The notes beneath the pieces were generated by a model. It was not told the origin of the DNA. It saw only the letters and a program-made list of their open reading frames with translations, and did no database searches. A stretch of DNA of 52,318 bases from an uncultured Lachnospiraceae bacterium (GTDB lineage Bacteria > Bacillota > Clostridia > Lachnospirales > Lachnospiraceae): positions 1 to 52,318 of the forward strand of contig CAJTYM010000028.1 in NCBI GenBank assembly GCA_910583835.1, written 5' to 3'. The translations under genes and the position numbers were made by a program. Positions 17,602 through 26,387 of this stretch are shown piece by piece; position 1 is the stretch's first letter; each line of letters begins with the position of its first letter.

Positions 17602-20600
17602 ATGAAAAGATCTATGAAAACCATGGATGGAAACCATGCAGCAGCTCATGCTTCATATGCATTTACAGATGTTGCAGCCATCTACCCGATCACACCATCA
17701 TCTGTTATGGCAGAAGCTACAGACGAATGGGCAACCCAGGGAAGAAAGAACATTTTCGGAGAGACTGTACAGGTTACTGAAATGCAGTCTGAGGCAGGTG
17801 CAGCAGGTACGGTGCACGGCTCCCTGGCAGCAGGCGCTTTGACGACCACTTATACGGCATCCCAGGGATTGCTGCTGATGATCCCTAACCTTTATAAGAT
17901 TGCCGGTGAAGGGCTTCCGGGCGTATTCAATGTATCTGCACGCTGCGTGGCAACCCATGCGCTGAACATTTTCGGAGACCATTCTGATGTATATGCATGC
18001 CGTCAGACTGGCGCTGCAATGCTCTGCGAGTCTTCCGTACAGGAAGTTATGGACTTGACACCGGTTGCGCACTGTGCAGCTTTGGAAGGTCATCTTCCTT
18101 TCATCAATTTCTTTGACGGATTCCGTACTTCCCATGAGATTCAGAAGATTGAGACCTGGGATTATGAAGATTTGAAGGATATGGTAAGCATGGAGGCAAT
18201 TGACAGCTTCCGTAAGAATGCACTGAATCCGAATCATCCGCGCCAGGATGGTTCTGCGCAGAATCCCGACATCTTCTTCCAGAGCAGGGAGGCATGTAAC
18301 TCCACTTATGACGCTATGCCGGCAATTGTCCAGAAATATATGGACAAGGTAAATGAGAAGCTCGGCACAGATTACAAACTGTTTAACTATTATGGAGCAG
18401 CAGACGCAGAGAAGGTTATCATTGCTATGGGTTCCGTATGCGATACGATTGACGAGACTATCGACTATCTGATGGCAAGAGGCGAGAAAGTCGGTGTTGT
18501 CAAGGTTCGTCTTTACAGACCGTTCAGCAAGGAAGCTTTCGTAGCTGCTATTCCTGAGACTGCAAAGCTGATTGCTGTATTAGACAGAACGAAAGAGCCA
18601 GGCTCTCTTGGCGAGCCGCTGTATCTTGATGTCGTTGCAGCATTGAAGGGTACCAAATTTGAGTCCGTTCAGATTACAAGCGGACGTTATGGACTTGGTT
18701 CCAAAGATACAACTCCTGGACAGATTATCGCTGTCTATAACAATACAGACAAAGAGAAATTCACAATTGGTATCTATGATGATGTTACCAACCTTTCCCT
18801 GGAAGTAAAAGAAGACCCGGTAACCACTCCCGAAGGAACCATCAACTGTAAGTTCTGGGGACTTGGAGCTGACGGTACCGTTGGTGCAAACAAGAACTCC
18901 ATCAAGATTATCGGTGATAACACAGATATGTTTGCACAGGCATATTTTGATTATGACTCCAAGAAATCCGGCGGCGTAACTATGTCCCACCTGCGTTTCG
19001 GTAAGAAAGCAATTAAGTCTACTTACCTGATTAAGCAGGCGAATTTCGTGGCATGCCACAATCCTTCCTATGTGCGCAAGTACAATATGGTTCAGGAACT
19101 TGTGCCAGGCGGAACGTTCCTCCTGAACTGCTCCTGGTCACCGGAAGAGTTAGAGAATCATTTACCTGGACAGGTGAAGAGATATATCGCAGAGAATGAT
19201 ATCAAGTTCTATACGATTGACGGTATCAAGATTGGTAAGGAAATCGGACTTGGCGGACGTATCAACACCGTTCTGCAGTCTGCATTCTTCAAACTTGCTG
19301 AAATCATTCCTGAGGAAAGAGCGATTGAGCTCATGAAAGCTGCTGCTAAGGCAACTTACGGCAAGAAGGGTGACAAGATTGTACAGATGAACTACGATGC
19401 AATCGATGCCGGCGCTAAGGGCGTGGTTAAGATTGACGTACCTGCAAGCTGGAAAGATGCTCAGGATGAGAGCTTCGCTAAGGTTGCAACCGGCGACCGT
19501 CAGGACGTTGTAGATTTCGTAAATAATATCCAGATTCCTGTCAATGCCCAGGAAGGTAACAAGATTCCGGTATCTGTTGTCAAGGCATATGAGCATGGTC
19601 AGACGCCTTCCGGCGCTGCTGCATACGAGAAGCGCGGCATTGCCGTTGACGTTCCTGTATGGAATCCAGAGAACTGTATCCAGTGTAACATCTGCTCTTA
19701 TGTATGTCCGCACGCTGTTATCCGTCCGGTAGCTATGACTGAGGATGAGGCAGCTAAGGCTCCGGAAGGAATGCAGACACTGGCAATGACCGGAATGCCG
19801 AACTACAAGTTCAGCGTGACAATTTCTGCACTTGACTGTACGGGCTGCGGTTCCTGTGCAAATGTCTGCCCAGGCAAGAAGGGCGAGAAAGCGCTCACCA
19901 TGCAGAACTGTGAAGCGAACGTGGGTGAGCAGGCATACTTTGATTATGGTCTGACTGTTGAGAAGAAGATTGACGTTGTTGAGAAGTTCAAAGAGACTAC
20001 CGTAAAGGGTTCCCAGTTCAAACAGCCGCTTCTTGAGTTCTCAGGAGCTTGCGGCGGATGTGGTGAGACACCTTATGCAAAACTGATTACGCAGCTGTTC
20101 GGTGACAGGATGTACATTGCAAATGCTACAGGATGTTCCTCCATCTGGGGCAACTCTTCACCATCTACACCGTACACCGTAAACGAGAGAGGTCAGGGTC
20201 CTGCATGGTCCAACTCCCTGTTTGAGGATGCGGCTGAGTTTGGTTATGGTATGTTACTGGCTCAGAAGGCAATCAGGGGCAAACTGAAAGGCAAAGTGGA
20301 AGCCCTTGTTGCAGAAGGCAAGAATGCAGACGTTGCGGCAGCAGGAAAAGAGTGGTTAGACACCTATGGAGTTGGCGCGCTGAACGGAACTGCTACAGAT
20401 AAATTAGTTGCAGCATTGGAAGCTTGCGGCTGCGATGCTTCTAAAGAAATCCTTGCTGAGAAAGATTTCCTGGCTAAGAAATCCCAGTGGATTTTCGGTG
20501 GTGACGGCTGGGCATACGACATCGGATTCGGCGGTGTTGACCATGTACTTGCCAGCGGACAGGATATCAACGTAATGGTATTCGATACCGAGGTATATTC

Positions 20601-21138
20601 CAATACCGGCGGACAGTCCTCCAAGGCTACTCCGGTAGGCGCAATCGCACAGTTTGCAGCAGGCGGTAAAGAAGTGAAGAAGAAAGACTTAGCTTCCATC
20701 GCTATGAGTTATGGCTATGTATATGTTGCACAGATTGCCATGGGTGCTGATTACAACCAGTGTATCAAGGCTCTTGCTGAGGCAGAGGCTTATCCGGGAC
20801 CGTCATTGATTATTGCTTACGCTCCTTGTATCAACCATGGTATCAAGGTTGGCATGAGCAAGGCTCAGACCGAGGAGAAGAACGCAGTAGAAGCTGGTTA
20901 CTGGCATAACTTCCGCTTCAACCCAGAGCTGAAGAAGGAAGGCAAGGCAGCATTCTCCTTAGACAGCAAGGCTCCGACTGGAGATTACAAGGCATTCCTG
21001 AACGGCGAGGTTCGTTACAATGCGCTTGCAAGATTCAACCCAGAGAGGGCAGAAGAGTTGTTTACAGCTTCTGAGGAAATTGCCAAAGAGCGTTATGAAT
21101 ACCTCAATAAGTTAGTTACTCTTTACGGAGAGAAATAA
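17602..21138 (+). CDS. nifJ: Pyruvate:ferredoxin (flavodoxin) oxidoreductase
   Basis: It oxidises pyruvate with CoA to acetyl-CoA and CO2, reducing ferredoxin, and is the central step of clostridial fermentation. The 1178-residue single-chain form runs from a PorA-like domain (MDGNHAAAHASYAFTDVAAIYPITPSSVMAE) through the gamma and ferredoxin-like parts with two 4Fe-4S motifs (Cys692/695/698/702 and Cys746/749/752/756). The thiamine-diphosphate domain has the proximal-cluster CGGCGE (Cys817, Cys820) and GDGWAYDIGFGG...DTEVYSNTGGQSSKATP (about 966-1000). The start ATG follows AGGAGG (17587-17592); an upstream in-frame codon at 17560 is rejected. Codon use is strongly biased, consistent with high expression. 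Confidence 0.97.
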   Translation: MKRSMKTMDGNHAAAHASYAFTDVAAIYPITPSSVMAEATDEWATQGRKNIFGETVQVTEMQSEAGAAGTVHGSLAAGALTTTYTASQGLLLMIPNLYKIAGEGLPGVFNVSARCVATHALNIFGDHSDVYACRQTGAAMLCESSVQEVMDLTPVAHCAALEGHLPFINFFDGFRTSHEIQKIETWDYEDLKDMVSMEAIDSFRKNALNPNHPRQDGSAQNPDIFFQSREACNSTYDAMPAIVQKYMDKVNEKLGTDYKLFNYYGAADAEKVIIAMGSVCDTIDETIDYLMARGEKVGVVKVRLYRPFSKEAFVAAIPETAKLIAVLDRTKEPGSLGEPLYLDVVAALKGTKFESVQITSGRYGLGSKDTTPGQIIAVYNNTDKEKFTIGIYDDVTNLSLEVKEDPVTTPEGTINCKFWGLGADGTVGANKNSIKIIGDNTDMFAQAYFDYDSKKSGGVTMSHLRFGKKAIKSTYLIKQANFVACHNPSYVRKYNMVQELVPGGTFLLNCSWSPEELENHLPGQVKRYIAENDIKFYTIDGIKIGKEIGLGGRINTVLQSAFFKLAEIIPEERAIELMKAAAKATYGKKGDKIVQMNYDAIDAGAKGVVKIDVPASWKDAQDESFAKVATGDRQDVVDFVNNIQIPVNAQEGNKIPVSVVKAYEHGQTPSGAAAYEKRGIAVDVPVWNPENCIQCNICSYVCPHAVIRPVAMTEDEAAKAPEGMQTLAMTGMPNYKFSVTISALDCTGCGSCANVCPGKKGEKALTMQNCEANVGEQAYFDYGLTVEKKIDVVEKFKETTVKGSQFKQPLLEFSGACGGCGETPYAKLITQLFGDRMYIANATGCSSIWGNSSPSTPYTVNERGQGPAWSNSLFEDAAEFGYGMLLAQKAIRGKLKGKVEALVAEGKNADVAAAGKEWLDTYGVGALNGTATDKLVAALEACGCDASKEILAEKDFLAKKSQWIFGGDGWAYDIGFGGVDHVLASGQDINVMVFDTEVYSNTGGQSSKATPVGAIAQFAAGGKEVKKKDLASIAMSYGYVYVAQIAMGADYNQCIKALAEAEAYPGPSLIIAYAPCINHGIKVGMSKAQTEEKNAVEAGYWHNFRFNPELKKEGKAAFSLDSKAPTGDYKAFLNGEVRYNALARFNPERAEELFTASEEIAKERYEYLNKLVTLYGEK

Positions 21139-21156
21139 GAATAGAGATATAAAGAG

Positions 21157-21201
21157 GAGGGTGTCGCCAATCATCTTAATAGGTGATTGAGCGATACCCT
21201 C
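21157..21201. repeat. Recurrent GAGGGT-TCGC hairpin, copy 1
   Basis: GAGGGTGTCGC (21157-21167) pairs with GCGATACCCTC (21191-21201) with one G-U pair, and the inner arms CAATCATCT/AGGTGATTG extend the stem. A homologous hairpin lies at 26320-26365 after another plus-strand gene. It sits between the convergent nifJ and kinase genes and may act as a two-way terminator. Confidence 0.7.
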
Positions 21202-21219
21202 GCTCTATATCTACAAAAG

Positions 21220-21266
21220 AATCCGGCAGTTTCTTCTTTGAGGAAGAGTCTGGCGGATTTTCTTTT
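21220..21266 (+). terminator. Intrinsic terminator downstream of nifJ
   Basis: AATCCGGCAG (21220-21229) pairs with CTGGCGGATT (21250-21259) with one mismatch and an inner CTTC/GAAG stem, followed by TTTTCTTTT. It abuts the stop codon of the convergent kinase gene. Confidence 0.6.
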
Positions 21267-22596
21267 AGGCAGCTGGCAGATTCAGCATAATCTCTGAGTA
21301 GAATTCACCGTCCGAGTGGTAGAAGCGGGTCATGCCGGCATATTTTTCAGCGGTAGCAGAGATGGACAGAAGACCAATGCCGCTGCCGTCTTTTTTGGTG
21401 GACAGGTATTTCGTTCCTGATTTCCTTGGCTTGCCATCGAAGCTGTTGACACAGATAATGTAGAGTTCCCTGTTCTTTGTCAAATCAGCAGAGAGGTTGA
21501 TGAAACGCTGTGTGGGCAAAACGTCCGTGCAGCCGGCAATGGCATTTTCCAAAAGATTTCCCAATATGGAGCATAAGTCCACATCGGAAATAAGAAGCTT
21601 TTCCGGTAAATCCATTTGCCAGTTCATCTGAATCTCCTGGGAGACGGCGATGTTTGCATAGTAGGCAAGGATAGCGTTAGCGGTGGTATGATTGCAGAAA
21701 AGGCGTGGGTGGTAGGAGTCTAAATCCTGGCTATATTCTTCCAGATAGCAGAGGATTTTATCGATGTTCCCTTCCTGGGCGAGGGAAAGGAGCGTATGCG
21801 CCGTATGGCGGAAATCATGGCGCAGCTTGCTCGTCTCTTTCACATAACGGAGCAGGCTCAGGTATTGGCTGGCTTGGATTTGCAGCAGCTGTGTTTTTTG
21901 TTCATATTCATTTTTTTCTATTAAAGTTTTGGCGATCAGGTAAAACATCTGTTGGAACAGCAGGAAAAGTAAAAGGAGCGTAATGTCAATTAGAAGATAC
22001 AGAGAAAAGATACGTCCTACAGTGGCATTTCTGTAATCTGCAGGAATCATTGCATAGTTGCAGAAGGTTATCAGTGCGGGCACAGTCCATACCATATTCC
22101 ATACTGACTTTGACTGGAAATGTTCGAGCGTCCAGGTCAGTTTCCGGTTAAAGAAAGGAAAGAAAACAAAGCATATGAGGAGAATGGTCGTACACCACTG
22201 GGAAATTACGGCGGTATCATAAATAGGAGAGGCGATGCCATTGTTTACAATATATGCATCTACCATATAGAAAGCAAGACCGCCGAATGAGAGCAACGCC
22301 ACATTAGATAAATAAAGATAGAATAATTTAATTTTTTCTAAATTTACAGCCATACAATAAGTGAAGAAGCATAAAACAATAGTCAGCGTAAACAGGGTAT
22401 TTGAATCTGACATAGAAATAAAATATTCTGCAAAAGGCATCAGGAAACTATAGAGTATTAGTGTGGGAAATAACAAAAGGCAGAGTTTCTTTGCCGGAAT
22501 GCGCAGATGGTTCTTGACAGGCAGCAGACACATAACAGCTCCGGGAATTATAAGAGCGTAGCCAATTACACGATTGAAATAATATAAATAGTCCAT
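21265..22596 (-). CDS. AgrC-like GHKL sensor histidine kinase
   Basis: This 443-residue membrane kinase has about six hydrophobic segments in the first 225 residues. A coiled linker follows, then the phosphoacceptor region LRHDFRHT (His260) and a GHKL ATPase domain with the N-box NLLENAI and G-box GSGIGLLS. This matches the AgrC/peptide-pheromone-sensor class (HPK10). It lies three bases after the LytTR regulator gene and has its own AAGGAGG, so the pair is a translationally close operon. No agrB/agrD-like pheromone genes are visible nearby, so the ligand is unknown. Confidence 0.88.
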   Translation of the reverse strand: MDYLYYFNRVIGYALIIPGAVMCLLPVKNHLRIPAKKLCLLLFPTLILYSFLMPFAEYFISMSDSNTLFTLTIVLCFFTYCMAVNLEKIKLFYLYLSNVALLSFGGLAFYMVDAYIVNNGIASPIYDTAVISQWCTTILLICFVFFPFFNRKLTWTLEHFQSKSVWNMVWTVPALITFCNYAMIPADYRNATVGRIFSLYLLIDITLLLLFLLFQQMFYLIAKTLIEKNEYEQKTQLLQIQASQYLSLLRYVKETSKLRHDFRHTAHTLLSLAQEGNIDKILCYLEEYSQDLDSYHPRLFCNHTTANAILAYYANIAVSQEIQMNWQMDLPEKLLISDVDLCSILGNLLENAIAGCTDVLPTQRFINLSADLTKNRELYIICVNSFDGKPRKSGTKYLSTKKDGSGIGLLSISATAEKYAGMTRFYHSDGEFYSEIMLNLPAA

Positions 22597-22599
22597 GTT

Positions 22600-23328
22600 C
22601 TACCTCCTTGACAGTTTTTTTCTGCGGATATTGAAACGGTAAGTAATCAACGTCTGCTTCAGTTCAGCGTTCTTTTTCGTGTTCATGGGGAAAGAAACGC
22701 CGTTTTTCATCAGGCATACCAGGTCCTCCATGGAATCCACATAGTCAAGGTTTACAAGGATACCCCGGTTGATTGTGCAGAAACGTTCATCTTCCGCAAG
22801 CAGGGATTTTATTTTGCCAAAAGGGATACGGCAGCGGTATTGTTCCTGGGCCTGTATCACACAGTAGTTTGAATCGGCAAATACATATTCCAGATGTGAG
22901 TAAAGGACAGGAACCGTCTGTTTGCCCAGCGGGAGGTTGACGTATGGCTGTTTTTGGGAGCAAATGCGCAGAAAGTCAGAGAGCGTCCGCCAAAGCTGCG
23001 CTTTCTCCAGTGGTTTCAGCAGGTAGTCAAAGGCATGGCAAGGGAAAGCTTTGGGCATATGTTCCCGGCTGGAGGTAAGGAAAATCAGGCAGCACTCCGG
23101 GTCTGCCTGCCGCAGCCTTGTCGCTGTCTCAATCCCATCGGCTTCATTCATGTAGATATCCATAAACACGATATCATACTGTCTGCTGCTGCTGGAAGCC
23201 AGAAATCTGTCTCCGCTGGCAAAGCAATCGCAGGAGATGGAAAGCTGGTTCCTGTCTGCCCAATCGTCCAGCAATTGATTCAGTAATATGCGTTCCGTTT
23301 CTTCATCATCTACAATGGCTATCCTCAT
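22600..23328 (-). CDS. LytTR-family response regulator (AgrA-like)
   Basis: This 242-residue regulator has an N-terminal receiver domain (RIAIVDDEE acidic pair, FMDIYM with the phosphorylated Asp, and FDYLLKPL with the conserved Lys). The C-terminal LytTR DNA-binding domain has YVFADSNYCVIQ, FCTINRGILVNLDYV and SFPMNTKKNAELKQ. The ATG at 23328 lies eight bases after AGGAGG; a GTG three codons earlier overlaps that ribosome site and is rejected. It is the partner of the kinase encoded just downstream. Target promoters cannot be named. Confidence 0.92.
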   Translation of the reverse strand: MRIAIVDDEETERILLNQLLDDWADRNQLSISCDCFASGDRFLASSSSRQYDIVFMDIYMNEADGIETATRLRQADPECCLIFLTSSREHMPKAFPCHAFDYLLKPLEKAQLWRTLSDFLRICSQKQPYVNLPLGKQTVPVLYSHLEYVFADSNYCVIQAQEQYRCRIPFGKIKSLLAEDERFCTINRGILVNLDYVDSMEDLVCLMKNGVSFPMNTKKNAELKQTLITYRFNIRRKKLSRR

Positions 23329-23531
23329 GTCTGGCACCTCCTGTCTTTAATATCATAATACAAAACAGGGAGGCAAATCAATTTATTTTTTTTCTGTTTA
23401 TCCCCATAGAAAGCGGTTCATCCCAGGCTTTGAAAATATTTCTCCGTTTTTAGGTTGATTTAAACTACATCATGTATCATATCATTAGCAGCATATGGTA
23501 AGAAATATGGAACAGAAATGGAGATGGGAAC

Positions 23532-26309
23532 ATGAGAAGCAGAACAAAGAAATGCCTTGTTACAGTTACCGCGCTCTGTACGATAACAGCCTCCCTGGCT
23601 TTCCCCAGCGGGATGTCAAAGGCTGCGTACGGTGACAGCGGGGCAGCCGCTATCCAATTAGCGGATTCGTTAACAGCCGATAACGGAAACGAAGCGGCAG
23701 TTTTCACTTTTTCAGATACGGAAGTGACGGCAGAGGGATTGGAAAGCGGATACAAAATCGAAGGCACGGCAGTCACGGTGAGCGAGGCGGGAACTTATGT
23801 ATTTTCCGGAAAATGCGCAGACGGAAGCATCACGGTGAAAAAAGGAACGACCGGGGTCAAGCTGGTACTGGATGGGCTGGATTTGACCTCCGCGTCTGCA
23901 CTGTCAGGTCCGATTCTCTGTAAGGCAAGCACAGAGACGGAGATTGTGGCAAACGTGGGCACGGTAAATAAGCTGACGGACAGCGCGGCAAATGCAGAAG
24001 AGAAAGCGGCAATCAAGGTAAATAAGCAGTCCGCATTGTTGCTGTCCGGCACAGGGACTTTGCAGGTCAATGGCGTGTATAAGAATGGGATTAAGGGCGG
24101 CGCACAGACAGATATCACAGTCCGGGAGCAAAACCTGCAGATTACAGCGGCAGACAATGGGCTTGCTTCCGACAACACTGTGACAGTGAAGAGCGGAACG
24201 CTGTCTGTTACAGCGGGCGGGGACGGCATAAAATCATCGCCGGACCGGGTAGATGAGGAAGGAAATCCTGATGATACAGTGTCGCTGGGCGATGTTATCT
24301 TAGAGGGCGGTGAAGTTAACATCACGGCTATGGCAGACGGCATTCAGGGCGATAACAGCGTGACCATCAATGGGGGGACTTATCAGATTAAGACAAACGG
24401 CGGTTATACGACAACGCTTGCCGAGGATGCAGACAGCTGCAAAGGCATCAAATCAGACAGCAACCTGACCATCAATGGGGGTGAGTTTGAAATTGACAGC
24501 GCGGATGATGCCCTGCACAGCAATGAGTATATCAGTGTGCTGGGCGGAAATTTTGACATCAGGACCGGGGATGACGGTATGCACGCTGACACATCCTTGA
24601 TTGTCGGTTCTGAGGAAGGGGAATCGGATGTGGACATTTCCATCCGAAACTGCTACGAGGGATTGGAAGCCGGGACCGTTTATGTCAACGGCGGAAACGT
24701 GAACATTAATTCCACAGATGATGGCATCAATGCAGCGGGCGGAAATGATGGCAGCGGAAATAATGGCAGGCCGGGAGATGGCTTTAATCCAGGAGGAGGC
24801 AGGCCTGGCAGTATGGGAGGCGGACCTGGCGGAAGAACTGCAGCGGGCAGCACATATGCAGTTTCGGCAGAGGACAATACTTATGCAGCCGCACAGACGG
24901 GCAGTTCTGATTATGCAATCCATATAAACGGCGGCGTAATTTATGTCAAAGCAGCAGGAGATGGGCTGGATTCCAATGGAGATCTTTATATTTCCGGTGG
25001 AAATATTATCGTGTATGGCGCGGCGGCGGGAGGTCCCGGCAGTGATAATTTCCCCTTTGACCATGATAGGACGTTTGCAATTTCCGGCGGTTATATTTTC
25101 GGTGCAGGTTCTTCCCAGATGGAAGAGGGCGTACAATCCTCCACGCAAGGTTATATTGTGGACAGAAGCACATACAATCAGGGAACGGTTATCCATGTAA
25201 CGGATAATCAGGGAAATGTGCTCTTTACGGAGACCTTGGCAGAGCGTGTCAATTATATGATGTATTCTTCGCCGCAAATGGCAGAAGCAGGAAATTATAG
25301 CTTTAAGACCGGTCAGGAAGCAGAACAGATAGATATCAGCCAAAGCCAGGTTACCTTGGCGCAGGATATCTATACTTATAACGGAATGGCAAAAAGACCA
25401 GATGTTACGGTGACATATGGTGGGAAAACGCTTGTTAAGAATACGGACTATACAGTTGCTTACAGCAATAACATAAATGTCGGGACGGCAAAAGTAACGA
25501 TAGCAGGCATGGGAAGATATACCGGGACGCTTGAGAAATCATTTGAGATTCTGGAACAAAGCGAGGAAGGTTCAGATTCAGGCGGCTCAAATTCAGGAGG
25601 AAACACAAGTCCAGATAACGGCACAAATCCAGATAACAACACAAATCCGGGAGGAAGCACAAATCCAGATAACGGCAAAAATCCGGGAGGAAGCACGAAC
25701 GCAGGAGGTACAATAGATGCAGGGGAAGCAAATAACCAAAAGCCTTCACAGGTTACCGGTGTTTCCGCAGTTCCGGTAAATTCATCTAAAATAAAAATTA
25801 GCTGGGAAAAAATGACAGCGGCGGACGGATACTTCCTATACCGTTATGACAGCAGTAAGAAAGCGTGGAACTGTATTAAGGAAATTTCCAAGAGTACTGT
25901 TACCAGCTATGTCGACAGTAGGCTTGCGTCTGGCACTGCTTATAAATATCAGGTGTGTGCTTACATTGCAGACAAAGGAGAGAAAAAAAGCGGCATTTTA
26001 TCTAAGGCGGTTACAGTGGCGACAAAACCTGCGAAATGCGTAATCAAAAAGGCATCTGCAAAGAACAAATCAATTGTGCTTAATTGGAAAAAGAAAGCCG
26101 GAAGCGGCTACGAGATTACTTATTCCACCAAGAAAAATTTTTCCGGGGCAAAGACCATCAAGGTAAAAGGTGCAAGAAAATCATCCTATACGATAAAGAA
26201 GCTAAAAGCAGGAAAAACGTATTATGTGAAAATCCGTGCTTACAAGAAAGCAGGCAATAAGATTTACCGCGGCGCATATAGTGCCAGGAAAGCTGTGAAA
26301 GTCAAATAA
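23532..26309 (+). CDS. Secreted carbohydrate-binding (Cthe_2159-type) / FN3 protein
   Basis: This 925-residue protein begins with a signal peptide (about 1-32, ending near SKAAYG). Residues about 50-590 carry the repetitive right-handed beta-helix pattern of the DUF4353/Cthe_2159 family (SGKCADGSITVKKGTTGVKLVLDGLDLTS, then many 'GGxxxIxxxxDGI' turns), known for binding acidic plant polysaccharides. A Gly-rich insert lies near 405-440. An MBG-type Ig-like domain (about 608-680) and an Asn/Gly/Pro spacer (about 681-735) precede two FN3-like, Lys-rich domains (about 740-925). No sortase motif is seen. The regulator pair upstream is divergent, so AgrA-like control is possible but unproven. Confidence 0.82.
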   Translation: MRSRTKKCLVTVTALCTITASLAFPSGMSKAAYGDSGAAAIQLADSLTADNGNEAAVFTFSDTEVTAEGLESGYKIEGTAVTVSEAGTYVFSGKCADGSITVKKGTTGVKLVLDGLDLTSASALSGPILCKASTETEIVANVGTVNKLTDSAANAEEKAAIKVNKQSALLLSGTGTLQVNGVYKNGIKGGAQTDITVREQNLQITAADNGLASDNTVTVKSGTLSVTAGGDGIKSSPDRVDEEGNPDDTVSLGDVILEGGEVNITAMADGIQGDNSVTINGGTYQIKTNGGYTTTLAEDADSCKGIKSDSNLTINGGEFEIDSADDALHSNEYISVLGGNFDIRTGDDGMHADTSLIVGSEEGESDVDISIRNCYEGLEAGTVYVNGGNVNINSTDDGINAAGGNDGSGNNGRPGDGFNPGGGRPGSMGGGPGGRTAAGSTYAVSAEDNTYAAAQTGSSDYAIHINGGVIYVKAAGDGLDSNGDLYISGGNIIVYGAAAGGPGSDNFPFDHDRTFAISGGYIFGAGSSQMEEGVQSSTQGYIVDRSTYNQGTVIHVTDNQGNVLFTETLAERVNYMMYSSPQMAEAGNYSFKTGQEAEQIDISQSQVTLAQDIYTYNGMAKRPDVTVTYGGKTLVKNTDYTVAYSNNINVGTAKVTIAGMGRYTGTLEKSFEILEQSEEGSDSGGSNSGGNTSPDNGTNPDNNTNPGGSTNPDNGKNPGGSTNAGGTIDAGEANNQKPSQVTGVSAVPVNSSKIKISWEKMTAADGYFLYRYDSSKKAWNCIKEISKSTVTSYVDSRLASGTAYKYQVCAYIADKGEKKSGILSKAVTVATKPAKCVIKKASAKNKSIVLNWKKKAGSGYEITYSTKKNFSGAKTIKVKGARKSSYTIKKLKAGKTYYVKIRAYKKAGNKIYRGAYSARKAVKVK

Positions 26310-26319
26310 ATGAAACAAA

Positions 26320-26365
26320 GAGGGTATCGCAGAATCATCGAAACAGATGAATGAGCGGTACCCTC
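26320..26365. repeat. Recurrent GAGGGT-TCGC hairpin, copy 2
   Basis: GAGGGTATCGC (26320-26330) pairs with GCGGTACCCTC (26355-26365) with one wobble pair; the inner arms include ATCATC/GATGA. It is homologous to 21157-21201. Both stems are kept although their bases differ. Here it separates convergent genes, and the minus-strand side is followed by a T-rich tract, fitting termination of larC. Confidence 0.7.
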
Positions 26366-26387
26366 TTATTATCTTGCCCACTTTGTT

